NCBI RefSeq assembly: GCF_000203815.1
Contig: NW_004457695.1
Coordinates: 1,168,054-1,232,053, forward strand
Source of the DNA: Cavenderia fasciculata
Lineage: Eukaryota; Evosea; Eumycetozoa; Acytosteliales; Cavenderiaceae
Length of the DNA: 64,000 nucleotides
Direction of reading: 5' to 3'
Part shown: in pieces, positions 1 to 12,729 of the stretch
Position numbering within the stretch: the first letter of the stretch is position 1
How the letters are laid out: each line of letters begins with the position of its first letter
The notes under the pieces: generated by a model
Seen by the model: the letters and a program-made list of their open reading frames with translations, nothing else
The model's database searches: none
What the model was told of the DNA's origin: nothing
Position numbers and translations under genes: made by a program

Positions 1-430
1 ACAACACCCCAATATTAATCAACCAAAGAAACTAATGAAAAATTTGATGTTGTCATTCCAACTTGTTGAACAACATCATCAACAACAAACAGACAACATA
101 GAGTAGTTGTTGTTGTTTTTAAAAATAAATAAATAAAGTTTTTGTGTGACCAATCAATCAACCAACCATGCAGAGGTGTAGACACATGTGATCGACAACA
201 CATCGTCGCTACCATTGCACTGTGACCAGTGAAATTTAGATATTTTGATTTTTTTTCGTGGTCATCATTTATTTTTAACTTTGTGGGCTGTCATCCCACC
301 CTTTCACAACAACAACAAACACCCATCACTTCGTTTCATAATTCATATTTTATTTTACTTTATTTATTTATTAATTGTACAAAGATATATATATTGTTTA
401 TTTATTTATTAATTTATTAAACTAGACCTC
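1..430. other. AT-rich upstream spacer
   Basis: No convincing gene. The stretch is AT-rich with T-runs and TTTATTTA-type repeats directly before the first gene and presumably holds its promoter. Open frames on either strand here are short and low complexity. Confidence 0.5.
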
Positions 431-2755
431 ATGGAGAAAATAATTAAATCAAAAGTATTGATGAAATATATATTCTCATTTACAAAGAGATGTAATAACT
501 TTTTATGTAATCATCAGTATGACCAACTGTGCAAGGTCAAGCAATTGATCAAAGATAAGAGATATGCATTGTTAAAGGACAGATTAGAGAGTAAACATCA
601 ATGCTACATCAAGTACTCGACGATACTGTATGCTTGTGAGCACCTGACAGACGTCACTGTGTTTCAAAGATTGTTTGAACGATTTCAACCAATGTTTGTC
701 GGTATTAAAGAATTGATGATTGCAGCTAGTAATAGTGGAAACATTAAAGTATTTAAAATATTGGAGCAACACTCACAGACAACAATACTATCTAAATTGA
801 ACAACCCAGGTCACAACACACCATCATGGAAAAAGGAAGAGTTGGTACTACTGATTAGACGTCTAATCAATCACAGACACTTGGAGATGGCTCAATACCT
901 ATTACAACAACATGGTCGAAAGATATTGGGAATCAAAAAGCCAGACAACATGGTCTACTCTGATCATTCAGACATTATCAAAAAGTTTGCTACCACTATC
1001 ACTGCCAACACTTGGAAACATGACTTTGTCTACAACTATTTCATCGGTCTATTATATCATCAACAACATTTAGAACAACTTGACATTAACAATTGGAAAT
1101 TTAAAAATAATCAATTCAATCAATTATTATTTACACTATCAACTTTAAAATCAAATTATCATCTTTATATAATTAATCATTTATTTGATCAAAATGATAT
1201 AAATCTATTATCACCAATAATAATCATTAAAATATTAAATGTTCTACTTCAACAACAACAACAAAATAATAATAATAATAACTGTAATATTAATAATAAC
1301 TTAAATAATTGTTACTTTATTTTAATATTGGAGATGATGGAAAAAATATATTCAAAGGAATTATTAAAACCTTCAAGATTACAAGAGGTGATTGATAAGT
1401 TAAAAAGTCAAAAGGATAAGATTATAGATAGAATCATAACTAGTGACAATGTTGAAGAGATGGAACAATACCTTGGACAAGATAGCAAGACTGTTGATTT
1501 ATTCAAATTCCTAAACAAGAATCAGTTTTCCAAACTACCATTAAAACAATTCAAGAGACAATTGGAATCAAAGTTGGCATTGGTACAAAAGGATTCAGAT
1601 CAACAACAACATTCACAGAATCTACATAAACAAGCAATGGAATTATTTCATTATCTGTTGGTTGAAACGAGGGTTCAGTCGGAAAAGATCAAATATTTTA
1701 TTGATAATTTTCCATGTCTATTAGAGACGGTACCAAAATTGATCAAAACAAAGACAAATACATGGATTGATGATTTGGATATTGTTAAATCAATCTATCA
1801 ATATTGGGAACAAAACAAGTGTACAGACAAATTTCAAATCAATACAAACAATCTTTACGTATTGGAATTTATGATTAATCAAGAGTTGTTGGGAAGAGGT
1901 GTAGCTCCATCTTCTTCAATCCCCTATAATTTGATAATCAAATGTTTTCAAATGGCAATTAAACTTGGTGATTTAGAATTTATTAAAAAGGATTTTCAAC
2001 CTCCAAATATTAATTTAAAATTATCAACTTCTTCAACCAATTCAACCTCTTCAAATATATCCTCTTCTTCCTCCTCATCTTCATCTACTTCTTCATCTTC
2101 TTCATTTATGAAATACATTTTAGATCAATCAAATATAATTCAACAATTATTTATTTATAGTTGTATTTGGTCACCAAATGTATCGATTATTTATTATTTT
2201 AATCAATTTGTACATTTTAAAAAAGATGAAGAGTCTCCTAAACTACTCTTTGAATCAATTGGAAGACATGGAGAATTGGAAAGATTTGAAATGGTGTATC
2301 AACACTTTCAAGATCTCATCGTACATGGACGTGCCAATTTGACCAAAATACTCAAACAAGCAACACTTGCCAACAATCTAGAGTTGATTCAATACATTTT
2401 CCGTCAACCGTGGCTTGATCAACATGCAATGCCACCGACAATGATTGAAATTGTTGGATACAACAAACATTGTCATCGACAAATACTAGAGTGGTGTGCC
2501 AGCGAGTTTACCATTGAATGGAAAACAAAAGCACAAGAAATATTCTATCAACATTTACAAACTGGTACTCTAGAGTCGTTGGATTTCATCTTTTCAACCA
2601 TCTCTTATGAATCCAACAAATCTTCATTCGACGCAATCTTTAATTCCTACCTATCACTCATTCAATCAAATAATAGATTAGATATTTATTCATATCTAAC
2701 AAATATTAAAAAAGTTAATATAATAAGTAAAAATAAATTAAAATTAAGTAAATAG
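431..2755 (+). CDS. Dictyostelid ankyrin-like repeat protein, 774 aa
   Basis: A single uninterrupted frame of 774 codons starting at ATG 431. The protein has spaced helical units with the dictyostelid ankyrin-like flavour (for example SGNIKVFKILEQHS near residue 100 and LEMAQYLLQQHG near 155), an Asn/Gln tract near residues 275-290 and a Ser-rich tract near 540-560. No enzymatic motif, signal peptide or membrane segment is evident. Two further members of this broad class lie at 47513-50053 and 51803-54163. Such proteins are expanded in dictyostelids and mostly uncharacterised; a protein-interaction role is inference from the repeat fold only. Alternative Met codons occur soon after the chosen one, so the exact start is uncertain. 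Confidence 0.8.
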   Translation: MEKIIKSKVLMKYIFSFTKRCNNFLCNHQYDQLCKVKQLIKDKRYALLKDRLESKHQCYIKYSTILYACEHLTDVTVFQRLFERFQPMFVGIKELMIAASNSGNIKVFKILEQHSQTTILSKLNNPGHNTPSWKKEELVLLIRRLINHRHLEMAQYLLQQHGRKILGIKKPDNMVYSDHSDIIKKFATTITANTWKHDFVYNYFIGLLYHQQHLEQLDINNWKFKNNQFNQLLFTLSTLKSNYHLYIINHLFDQNDINLLSPIIIIKILNVLLQQQQQNNNNNNCNINNNLNNCYFILILEMMEKIYSKELLKPSRLQEVIDKLKSQKDKIIDRIITSDNVEEMEQYLGQDSKTVDLFKFLNKNQFSKLPLKQFKRQLESKLALVQKDSDQQQHSQNLHKQAMELFHYLLVETRVQSEKIKYFIDNFPCLLETVPKLIKTKTNTWIDDLDIVKSIYQYWEQNKCTDKFQINTNNLYVLEFMINQELLGRGVAPSSSIPYNLIIKCFQMAIKLGDLEFIKKDFQPPNINLKLSTSSTNSTSSNISSSSSSSSSTSSSSSFMKYILDQSNIIQQLFIYSCIWSPNVSIIYYFNQFVHFKKDEESPKLLFESIGRHGELERFEMVYQHFQDLIVHGRANLTKILKQATLANNLELIQYIFRQPWLDQHAMPPTMIEIVGYNKHCHRQILEWCASEFTIEWKTKAQEIFYQHLQTGTLESLDFIFSTISYESNKSSFDAIFNSYLSLIQSNNRLDIYSYLTNIKKVNIISKNKLKLSK

Positions 2756-2785
2756 AATAGTTATTAAATCTATTTTATTTCCTAT

Positions 2786-4156
2786 TTAATAAGACATAAT
2801 ATCACTATATTCTTTTGGTACATTATTAATTACAATTCTACCATCAAATGATAATGAAGCAAAGATAAAATTACTACTAGCCCAACAAACATTATAGACA
2901 CTATCTTCATGTTCTTCAAATGTTTTGATGAGTTGATCTTCTTTACGTTTGTTCTTTTTACCACCTGTGTTTGTTGCAACTGGTTTTGGTGTACCATCTT
3001 CAGGTGCAGCGGCAGCGGCAGCAGCAGCTTCAGATATAGAATAGACATTCCACAATTTTACAGTATTATCGCTAGAACTGGTAATAACCAATTGATCGTG
3101 TACTGGATTATATTTGGCATTCCAAATCCAATGTTGGTGTCCACTAAATGATTTGACAGGTGTTTTGGTTTGTCTTGTATCCCAAAACTTTAATTTACCA
3201 TCTTCGCCAGCCGATAATAAATAATATGCTCTATTTGGATTAAAATCAATCGATCTAATTAATTCACTATGTGCTTTATCAATTGCAAATGTTTCCCTAC
3301 AAAAAAAAACAAAAGAATAAATAAATAAATAATTAATTAAATATTTGATTTGATTTGATTTGATTTGAGAATTGTCTCTTACTTACTTTGCAGTTCTAAA
3401 ATCCCAACCTTTAATATTTACATCATTACAAGTTGCAAGTTGATTACTAATATTTGGATTAATACAACCTCCTGATAATTTATTTTGATTTCCAATCGAT
3501 TTTAATACCTAGATAAATAAAAGCAAGCACAAGCAAGTTAGTAAAGAGTTAATAATCTATATATATATATATCGATATTTTAAACATACAGTTGGTTCAG
3601 ATGAATCTAAATTTGACCAAATACGAATAGTAGAGTCATCTAGAGATACAACATAATCATTTGATTCAGAGGGATCACAAATGATTGGTTTAATGTATCC
3701 TTGATGACCTTTGAGTTCATAGACCTCTTCAATTGCCTTGTCATCGACAATCTTCCACAATGATGTTTTATATTCAGCTCCATTGTTGTTATATACAGTA
3801 TAAAACTGTTGTGCATCATGAAGACATGAAGTAATCGACCATATCTCTTTTGGATGATTCAATAATGACACCAATTTAACTCCTTCATTCTCTTTTGCTT
3901 CGATTAAACATATCTAGGAAATAAATATATAAATATAGATAAATTAATATATTTATATTAGACAATCTAATCAATCAATCTAATGATCATTCTCTAGAGA
4001 AGTTTAACATACCTCATTTTCCTCTTTAAGTGCATTTGTTCCAACTAGAAATCGATTACATTCAGTTTCTGCTGCAACATGTGAAATTGCTCTAGCTTTA
4101 CTTAGAGATAACCCATATACATTGGTTGCTATATTACTTGTATTATTATTATACAT
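2786..4156 (-). CDS. eipr1: EIPR1 (TSSC1)-type WD40 protein, 4 exons
   Basis: Exons on the minus strand: 4156-4013, 3913-3590, 3508-3387 and 3296-2786, joined in frame by GT-AG introns into 366 aa. The N-terminus (VYGLSLSKARAISHVAAETE then CNRFLVGTNALK) and C-terminus (HEDSVYNVCWASSNFIFASL then SFDGRIVINNVP) match the EARP-complex and GARP-complex interacting protein EIPR1/TSSC1, a single seven-bladed WD40 propeller that in animals works with EARP in endosomal recycling and dense-core granule sorting. WD motifs such as KFWDTRQ and KLWNVY are visible. An oligo-Ala stretch (GCx repeat near 3009-3030) and a Lys-rich stretch interrupt the last blades. The start was set at MYNNN because upstream Met codons run into stops. 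Length is close to the animal protein. Confidence 0.85.
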
Positions 4157-4395
4157 TCTATTATTACTATTACTTTTAAAATTATGATCAAATTCATCAT
4201 ACTTTAATTTTTTTTGAACTCATTTCATTGTTTGCAACAAACATAAAAGAAAGAGATATTTGTGTATTTATATATAGTACAGTACACTAAAGAATGAATT
4301 CGACATGATTTTATTCTTGTAGAGATTAGGTTAAATTAAGATTAGATTGGATGGATTGATTAAATGATCTTTCAACTGGGCTAGCAGTTGATCGA

Positions 4396-4436
4396 TAGGG
4401 GTAGGGTTAGGGTTTAGGGTTAGAGATAATAGGGTT
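4396..4436 (+). repeat. Interstitial telomere-like GGGTTA repeat
   Basis: About 40 bp made of TAGGGG, TAGGGTTAGGG, TTTAGGGTTAGAG and ATAGGGTT units, that is degenerate TTAGGG/TTTAGGG repeats, ending at the stop codon of the next minus-strand gene. It lies between two minus-strand genes and so in the 3' flank of the membrane-protein gene. Nothing else nearby suggests a chromosome end. Confidence 0.6.
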
Positions 4437-5149
4437 ACACAATATCTTCATTTCCTCTATCAATATCTAGGTACTTGTCAGAGGTAGGATATGGTTGGTA
4501 TTGTTGTTGTTGTGGAGTACTTTGGTATTGGTATTGTTGTTGCTGTACAACATATTGTTGAGGTGGTGGTGGACATGGAGTAACCATATCATTGCTCTTT
4601 GAATATGATTGTTGTAGTTGTAATTGTGGTGGTGGACATGGAGTATCACAGTATACAGCAATACCTTTCTTGGTAGCAAACGCATACTCAAAAGTATATC
4701 CTCTTGATTCAAACTCTTGATTCAATAATGTCTCTAGGTTAATATTAAACTAAAGAAAAGAAGGGGGAGAGAGAGAAAGAGAAAGAAGAGAGAGTCAATA
4801 TTCATATATTCATATATTCATATCTTTATATCAAACATACAGATTTATAAACTTTAATACCAATAACTATAGTACTTGTTAAAAAGGTTAGAACCCAACC
4901 CAAACACATTCCTAAAAGGACATTTTTAGAGACTGGAAGGAATGGAACAGCAGAAACAGCACCAAGAGGCAAAACAAAGCAAAGGAGAAGGATTGGAAGA
5001 ACTCTCTTTGTTATTCCCAATATATGTTTTCCATAGATGTGACGAACTTTATCATAGTCTTGGTGAGAGAATAATGAAGATAATGTCAATGGCATTTCTG
5101 GACGCAAAGGAAGTGGTATAACACCTGCTGGTTCCTTTGATTGTGTCAT
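4435..5149 (-). CDS. Small two-pass membrane protein with Pro/Gln-rich tail
   Basis: Two exons, 5149-4841 and 4749-4435, in frame across a GTATGT-AG intron, giving 207 aa. Two adjacent hydrophobic segments near residues 48-66 and 73-97 (ILLLCFVLPLGAVSAVPF, then VLLGMCLGWVLTFLTSTIVI) are followed by a soluble tail containing TPCPPPP motifs and Gln/Tyr-rich repeats. I do not recognise the family. The tail composition resembles proteins that recruit partners through Pro-rich ligands, but that is inference. The final codons overlap the telomere-like repeat. Confidence 0.7.
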
Positions 5150-6024
5150 TGTTTGTTGAGATTAGATTATTATTATTATTAGATTAGATGAACGAATGTT
5201 TTTACAAAAGAGTAGGACAGATGAACCTCATCTTTAAATACTGTGGACTAAAAAGTCGGGTTTTTGGTTTTTCAGGACACCTATCGGGGTTGACCCAGGG
5301 CACCAAAGTGATGTGAGCAAAGCACCTACACAAACAAAGTGATCCAACCTATCCCAGGGATGATGATGATGGTGGTGGTGACTGATGATCAATTGATTTA
5401 AACTAAAAATTAATTTTAATCATTTGCAAAGGAGTTTTTCTTATTTTTTTTTTTTAGTTTAAAAAGGATGATGAATCCAATTTTTTAATTTAATTTGTTG
5501 AATATCTTTTTCATTAATGGAGCCCATCCAATTGAATATTTACAAATAATATATTAATATTAATATTATTGTTTTTTATTTTTTTTTTGGAATTGGAAAA
5601 TGGTTTTCCATTTTTCTTTTTTTCTTTTTAATTATCTAAATTATTAATAATGAAGATGATAAATAAATAAAAGGAGAGGATTATATTATTATTAAATAGT
5701 ATTATTGTTGAATAGATGGAAATTTTAAAATGGGTGGAATTATTATTAATATATTAATTTTTTTAATTAAATATTTATTATTAATTTTTTTATTAAAATA
5801 AATAAATTGAAAAAATATTTTATAAATTATTATTGTTGGGTAGGTTAGTAGTTTTAACTACTGTAGTTTTATTGATTGATTTATTCCAATTTTTTTTACA
5901 ATCCAGCAGAGACCCTTTAAAAACCAGTTTTTCAAAAAAATTGATTTTTTTAAAACAGTTGAACCAACAAAAAACACCCGCAACAAAGAAAAAAAAAAAG
6001 AGAGAGAGGAGAAAGAGAAAAAAA
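5150..6024. other. AT-rich divergent promoter region
   Basis: An 875-bp spacer between head-to-head genes (minus-strand membrane protein and plus-strand sirtuin). The 150 bp next to the minus gene is GC-richer (around 5240-5370); the rest is almost pure A/T with long T- and A-runs. An open frame running into the sirtuin start at 6025 is low-complexity and not considered coding. Confidence 0.45.
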
Positions 6025-7780
6025 ATGACAAATAAAAGAAATATAAACGATGCTATCAATAGAGCAAATATACTTGTAAATACAGAATGTTTACAAGAAA
6101 GTAAAGAAATAAATCATAAGATAAAGAAAGTGTAAGTACTTCTTCTTCTCTTTTTCTACTTTCTTTGCTACCTACAAACTTTTTTACTATGAAGAGAAAA
6201 ATTAAGGTGAAGGGTAAATATTTGTGAGAACGAAAATTGCTAACGAACTTTCAACTTTTTTTTTTTTTTACGTCACACCCATTTTTAGAAAATATACTGC
6301 GACTGAACACAACGAAATTGCAAACAAACAAATACTGGAAAACCAAGATGGACAAGAAAAAGATGAACAACACCTCCTCCATCTTCATAATGATGATGAT
6401 GAGGAGGAGGAGGAATATGATCAAGAGGATGAGGATGAGGTAGATGGAGAATTCCAAATAATAAAAGAAGAGGAAGAACAAAATAATAATAATAATAATA
6501 AAGATCAATTGGAAGAATGGGAAGAGATGGAAGGACAATTAGAAGATGATAGTGATTTTGATTATTCCTCAGGTCAATTTGAATCATCTGATGATTCCTC
6601 CTCTTCTGAATCTGATGAAGATTCGGAATTGGGATCAAGTGAAAAACAAGAAATCATAAACTCAAAATTAAAGGATGATCCAAACTTGGATATCTATGAA
6701 TTTGCCAAAAATCTAATCATTCAACACATAAACGAAAAGAAAAGTCAAAATATTAATCCAAAAAAATTTACCAAAGATCTTGGTTTTGTATGTATACACA
6801 AACATAAACATAAATGTATTCTTATTTATTTATTTATTAATTTTATTTTTTTCTATTTTTAGACATTACAAGTTGATGAAGAAGATGAAGATCCATGGGA
6901 ATTAATAACAAGTTTTTTAACAAAAAGAAAAATAGCATTACATTTATTTTTCAAGTATATGAAGTATCAATCGTTTAGTCGTCCGTATCGTCGCAAGCTG
7001 GAGCATATCAATACGATAGACGACGTTGTAAATTTATTCAAAACATGTAAAAACATTCTTATCATTACTGGAGCCGGAGTGAGCGTGTCGAGCGGTATCC
7101 CCGACTTTCGTTCCAAGGGGGGTGTCTATGAGACCATCGAGAAAAAGTATAATCTGCCAGAGCCTGAATGCCTGTTTGACATACACTATCTCCTCCAAGA
7201 CCCCAACCCATTTTTCGAATTTGCCAAAGAGATTTATCCAGGTCGTCACAAACCATCACCCACTCACTACTTTATCAAAGAGTTGGATGAGCGGGGCCTA
7301 CTCCTTCGAAACTATACTCAAAACATTGATACGTTGGAACACGTCGCTGGTATTAGTCACGAGAAACTAGTCAATTGTCATGGTAGTTTTAGTACGGCTT
7401 CTTGTATCAGTTGCAAGTTTACAGTTGATTGCTCACAACTACGAGAAACAATTGATCGTCAACAAATCCCTTATTGCCAACAATGCGATGACTCCAAGTC
7501 GTTTATGAAACCAAATATTGTCTTTTTCGGTGAGAACCTTCCCGACCGATTCGACCATTGCGTAAGAGAGGATCGTCCCAAAGTTGATATGGTCATTGTC
7601 ATGGGATCCTCTCTCAAGGTTCAACCAGTCTCTCTATTGCCCGAGTATATCAATCCAAACGTCCCCCAAATTCTCATCAACCGTGAGATTGTTGGTCAAC
7701 CTCATCAGTTTGATTATGCTTATCTTGGTGATTGTGATACTTTTGTAAAGGAAATGAAAGAAAAATTAAATTGGTTTTAA
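6025..7780 (+). CDS. SIRT1-type sirtuin (NAD-dependent protein deacetylase), 3 exons
   Basis: Exons 6025-6131, 6289-6787 and 6863-7780 join into 507 aa. The C-terminal 300 residues form a Sir2 domain: GAGVSVSSGIPDFRS near 272-286 (NAD binding), QNID near 356, catalytic His in NCHGSF at 375, two CxxC zinc pairs (CISC and CQQC), then FFGENLP, GSSLKVQP and LINRE. These features fit class I (SIRT1/Sir2-like) enzymes that deacetylate lysines while cleaving NAD. The N-terminal 170 residues are very acidic with a Ser/Asp/Glu block and an Asn run, typical of chromatin-associated proteins. Introns start GTGTAAGT and GTATGT. The first exon start is the first Met that splices in frame. Substrate and location are inference. 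Confidence 0.88.
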
Positions 7781-7963
7781 AAAGTAAATAAACAAATAAG
7801 AATTCATTGTACTTTTTTTTTTTTTCTTTTTTGTTGTTTTGTTAACTTTATCTCTTTCTCCTCTAATTTATTAATTAAAAAAAAAAGTGCAAACCGTGAG
7901 AAGAGGATGGAGAAAATGATTATTATTATATGTGCAAGTATATATATATAGAAGAGGACCCAA

Positions 7964-9338
7964 TTTTGCGGTGCTAGCAAAGACAATGCCCAAGCTCAGG
8001 AGTATTGCTCTCTATGGGTTGGTTGGCGAACCTCTTGTCAAGACAATACGAAGCTTTCACACAAATATAACGTTTTATGTGTGCCACTGCCTCCTCAAAT
8101 CCACCAGAAACCGTGTCACCAAGATTCTACTTTCCTTTTTCTTTGATTGGAATGGAATACCCTGCCTAAAAAAGTCAAACGACGGCAGAGGGTCATATCA
8201 TTGTCTATCTTTGTGGCTTTTTCGATGAAACCAGCAAACTTGGATATGGAAATCGAACAAGTTGATTTCCCAAAACTGAGAGATCCAATTATGGTACCAG
8301 AAAGTGTCGATAAACTTACTTTTGAAGCCATCCCAGAAATCGGTACATCACTCAATCACCTTCCACACATCAGAACAATCCGATTTAAGATTGACGATGA
8401 AACCTTTCGTCGCCAATTGACCCTTAGTAGCTGTTATGTTGCAATCACCAATTTTAATCAACCCAATATCAACAAAATTATTATACACTCTGCATATGAT
8501 ATTTTAAAAAGTGATGTTGATCGATTCAACGAAATAGGCCATCAATTTATTTCTTTGTAAAAAATTAATATTTAAAAAATTGGAAAATAATATTAATAAT
8601 ATAGATAATAATAATAGTAAATATCTTGGGCATCGAAACAATTCAAATTGTGTATTTAAAACCATTCGATCAGTTGTCAGTTACAACGCTAAAAATAATG
8701 GTTTTAAATTTCATGAACATGATTATCAAACCATTTCAAAAATCAAGTACCTAGAGACAACAGACATACCAACATCTCTTGAATTGTTCCCAAACTTGAC
8801 CAAATTAGATATTAGAGATTGTTCAATTCCATACGATGCCCTCATGTTTCTTAAACTTGCAGAGGCATTAAAAGGAAAATCGATCACCAAACTCTACTTT
8901 CCATCAAACTGCATCAGTGCCTATTCGATACTATCTGAAGATATCAAGCTCTCTCTACGATGCATTGTAACCAATCTCTCACAAGATGTCAACTTGAACG
9001 AGTTTCCAAATTTGGTTGCATTGGTTGTACTCGATTGTAGCTCAACTACTATTGGTCAAACTTTAAAAAACTACCATCTAAAATCAAAAAGATTACAACC
9101 AATCAACAAGCAATATTAAGTCTCAATCTAACAACCATTTGTATCAACCATGCCGACCACCACCACAACTACTTTAAACAACACGAATAACTATATTGTA
9201 AACAACCAGAGCATAACAGGTTATACATATACACCAACAACAACTACACAGCAACATCCCCAAATGACGTTGCAACAACAATTCACTAGGTTGATGGCCA
9301 ATCCTACAATGACAACCAATTCTAGTCACCGTCGATGA
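7964..9338 (+). pseudogene. Internally deleted relic of the double F-box-like family (copy 0)
   Basis: Broken frames match the full-length neighbour in order: around 7964-8228 (MPKLRSI..., TKILLSFFFDWN), then 8147-8560 (VPESVDKLTF..., NINKIIIHSAYDILK) in another frame, then 8580-9119 (CVFKTIRSVV, LFPNLTKLDIRDCSIPYDAL), then 9150-9338 matching the Thr-rich tail of copy 1. The first F-box-like module and everything before it are missing, the second F-box-like module has been deleted between about 8560 and 8580, and most of the Gln-rich region is gone. Several frameshifts and early stops remain. This is a decayed tandem paralogue, not a set of small genes. Confidence 0.8.
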
Positions 9339-9578
9339 TTATATATATAACATAGCCTTTTAATAAATCATTAAATAGCTATTTATGTATCTATTTAAGA
9401 ATTCTTTTTTTTTCCAAAAGAGGAAATCTATTTTTTTTTTTACTTATTTTTACTTTGAGTGTTCAAGTCAAAGAGGTTGTTCATTTCAATACTCATTCAA
9501 TAATAATACATAATTACATTGTTTCTTATTAATCTATAATGCATTATAGATACAACAACAACAATATACACATAATAA

Positions 9579-12500
9579 ATGAAAAGAAAGGAAAGAGAGG
9601 ACGTGGTGGATGATATCATCCGTGATGAAGAAGAATATACAGAGGAAGAGTTAAAGATAATTTATCGACAAGATATATGTTATCGATCAAGATTTAAACA
9701 ACTACAACAACAAACAACAACAAATAATAATAATGATACACTGAAACTATATCATTGTAGATATTTAGATGATTCATGTGTTGGTGTTGGTGGTATAGCA
9801 GTGCTGCCATGGTTTATTATCGAGAGAATATTGACATTGGCATCTGACAATGCAAATTTTTGTACGTGTGTATACGATGATGCTCTACGAGATGCTCTAG
9901 AACAATTAGATCATAAACAATACAAACCAAATACAATCGATACCAGAGGACTTGCACACTTACAAATGCAACCACAAATAGAACAACATTCACTCGGTCG
10001 ACAAGATATGTGTCCCATTCACCAATACAACTACGATATGGGTTACCGACCACCACCCAATCTTTATATAAGAAATTCAAGAAATGATAACCCCAATATT
10101 AGCATACATGTCGATATTGATAAACGATGGAAGCGACAGTCATTGGCACTGGTATCAAAAAGAGTATTTGAATTGGTATCGACCACTCTCTTTACCGACG
10201 GTGTTCATTTTTGGAGCCGACCAGAGACACGTACAATCACATCAAAAAGAAATACTGTGTCATCAAGAATCCAACCACTCTTTACTTGGTCAAACCCTTT
10301 CATTATTCATATCACAAACCATTTTATGTTGACAATGAAGCATTGAAACAAGTAAGAAAGGTACACATCCGGGGGGAGATCCCATCTGAGCCCAGACAAT
10401 TGCCAATTGACATTATGACGATGCTATCGGAAGCAATGCCCAAGCTCAGGAGTATTGTTCTGTATGACCACGTTAAAGTGGTTCTCGTTAGAGCAATACC
10501 ATACGCTTCCTTTAACAAACTCAGATCAATCAATTTTCTCAATGCCATTCCAACAAACTGCGTTTTCAAGCACATTGGGAAAACATTACTTGTACCTGGT
10601 ACTCGTATCACCAAGATTCTACTTCCCTTCTTCTTTGACTGGAATACCTTGGATGGGACTGTCAAACGAAAACTAAGAGTCATATCATTGTTTTCCAGTT
10701 TTATGCAAATCAAACAAGATGATTTTCCAAAACTAAAGCATATACATTTTGGTGGACGTTGGACAGATACAATATCATTGGTACCTGCAAGTGTCGATAA
10801 ACTTACTTTTGACAACTTCCCTCTATACAGGAGTTTACCCAATTATTTTCCACACATCAGAATAGTCAGATTTAAACGTTATAGAACCGATCCTAAACAC
10901 CAATTTACAGTTACTAGTTGTTATAATGGTTTCAATTTTAATCTAACCAACATCAACAAAATTATTATACATTCACCATATGATATTTTACAAAGTTATG
11001 TTGATCTGTACAACAAAATAGGATATCAATTTATCGGTTCTTCAACAATGATAGATAATAATAATAATAATTGTAAAAAATTTATATTTAAAAAATTGGA
11101 AAATATTAATAATAATAATTATAATAATATAGATAATAGTAATAGTATTTCAACAACAAATAATAATCAACCATTTGAAAAAAGATTACCAAATTATGTT
11201 ATGCGTAATATTATATCGATGGTTTGGAATCTAAGAGATAGATGTACATGTATTTATGAAGAGAGTTTTATGAAAAGATTGGAACAACCTGGATTGGAAT
11301 TTTTAAACGATAAGGAATTTGTTCAACACTATCACTCTATCAAAAATGAATGTGCTGTTCATTTTTCAACAACTAAACTATTTACACCTCAACACCATAC
11401 AATAGCAGAATCAACAAGATCAAAACTACAACTAGCACTCATATCTAAAGATATTTTCAGATTTGTATCTAATCATTTATTCAACAATATTATCTTTCTC
11501 AACAACAACGATTTTTATTTTCTTGATTATAATAATAGGTATCGTATGCATCGAAACAATCCAAATTGTGTATTTAAAACCATTCGATCACTTGTCATTC
11601 ACACCCCTAAAATTAATTATGGTTTTGAATATAGTGAAGAGGATTATCAAACAATTACAACAATCAAGTATCAAAGGATATCAATGATACCACCATCTCT
11701 TGAATTGTTCTCATGTTTGACCAAATTAGATATTAGAGATTGTCCGATTCAATACGATGCCCTCATGTTTCTTGATCTAGCAGAAACATTAACAGGAAAA
11801 TCGATCACCAAACTCTACTTTCCATCAAGATGCGTCAGTGCCTATTCGATACTCTCTCAAGATATCAAGCTCTCTCTACGATGCATCGTAACCAATCTCA
11901 CACAAGATGTCAACTTGGACGAGTTTCCAAATTTGGTTGCATTGGTTGTACTCGATTGTAGCTCAACTACTATTGGTCAAACATTAAAACTACCACCTAA
12001 AATCAAAAAGATTACAACAGATAAAAAAGCAATATTAATTCTCAATCTAACAACAATATCCACACTCAAGATATTATACAACAAATGGGATTGTCTTGAA
12101 ATTCTACCTATATTAAACCAATTATCAACTGCCAACCAAATCACAAAAGTTATCATTCAAATCAAATCGATTCAACCATTATTGGATATTTCCCAAACTA
12201 GTTTCCAACTCGATGGTAGTGTCTCCAAACAAATATGTTCAGAGGGCAATGTTAAACAAGCCAATAATCTAATCTATCGTAGAAAACCATTGTTGCAAGC
12301 ATATATCGATATTGTTGTGGTTCCCTCCCAACAACAACAAAAAGAACAACAACAACATATCCCTTTATCAACACCAAAGTCAAATGAGGAAATTGTTAAA
12401 CAACAAACCCAGACCATTAATAATAATAATATCAACCAACAATCAAGTGATAATAATAATGTCACAGATAATAATAATAATGGATGTTTAAATCGACCTA

Positions 12501-12698
12501 GACGACAACAACATCAACATCTACTACCACCGCCACCACCACCACCACCACCTACAATTATTCAGCGACCAAAAGTGCCACTTAAACAACAACAGGTCAT
12601 GACAGTTTTACCTCAATCAAATAATCAACTACCTAACCAGCCAAGTTTTAAAACCAAGCAACAACAACAAAAAAACAAACATTACAACCTTTTAATAA

Positions 12699-12729
<31 letters not shown>

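Noticed and set aside
5833-6024. Upstream in-frame extension of the sirtuin
   Set aside because: Very AT-rich, Lys/Phe/Leu-biased and adjacent to a poly-A/purine leader; the Met at 6025 begins normal-looking protein.
9150-9338. Separate 62-residue Thr-rich gene
   Set aside because: It matches the tail of the neighbouring F-box-like copy and is better read as part of the relic.
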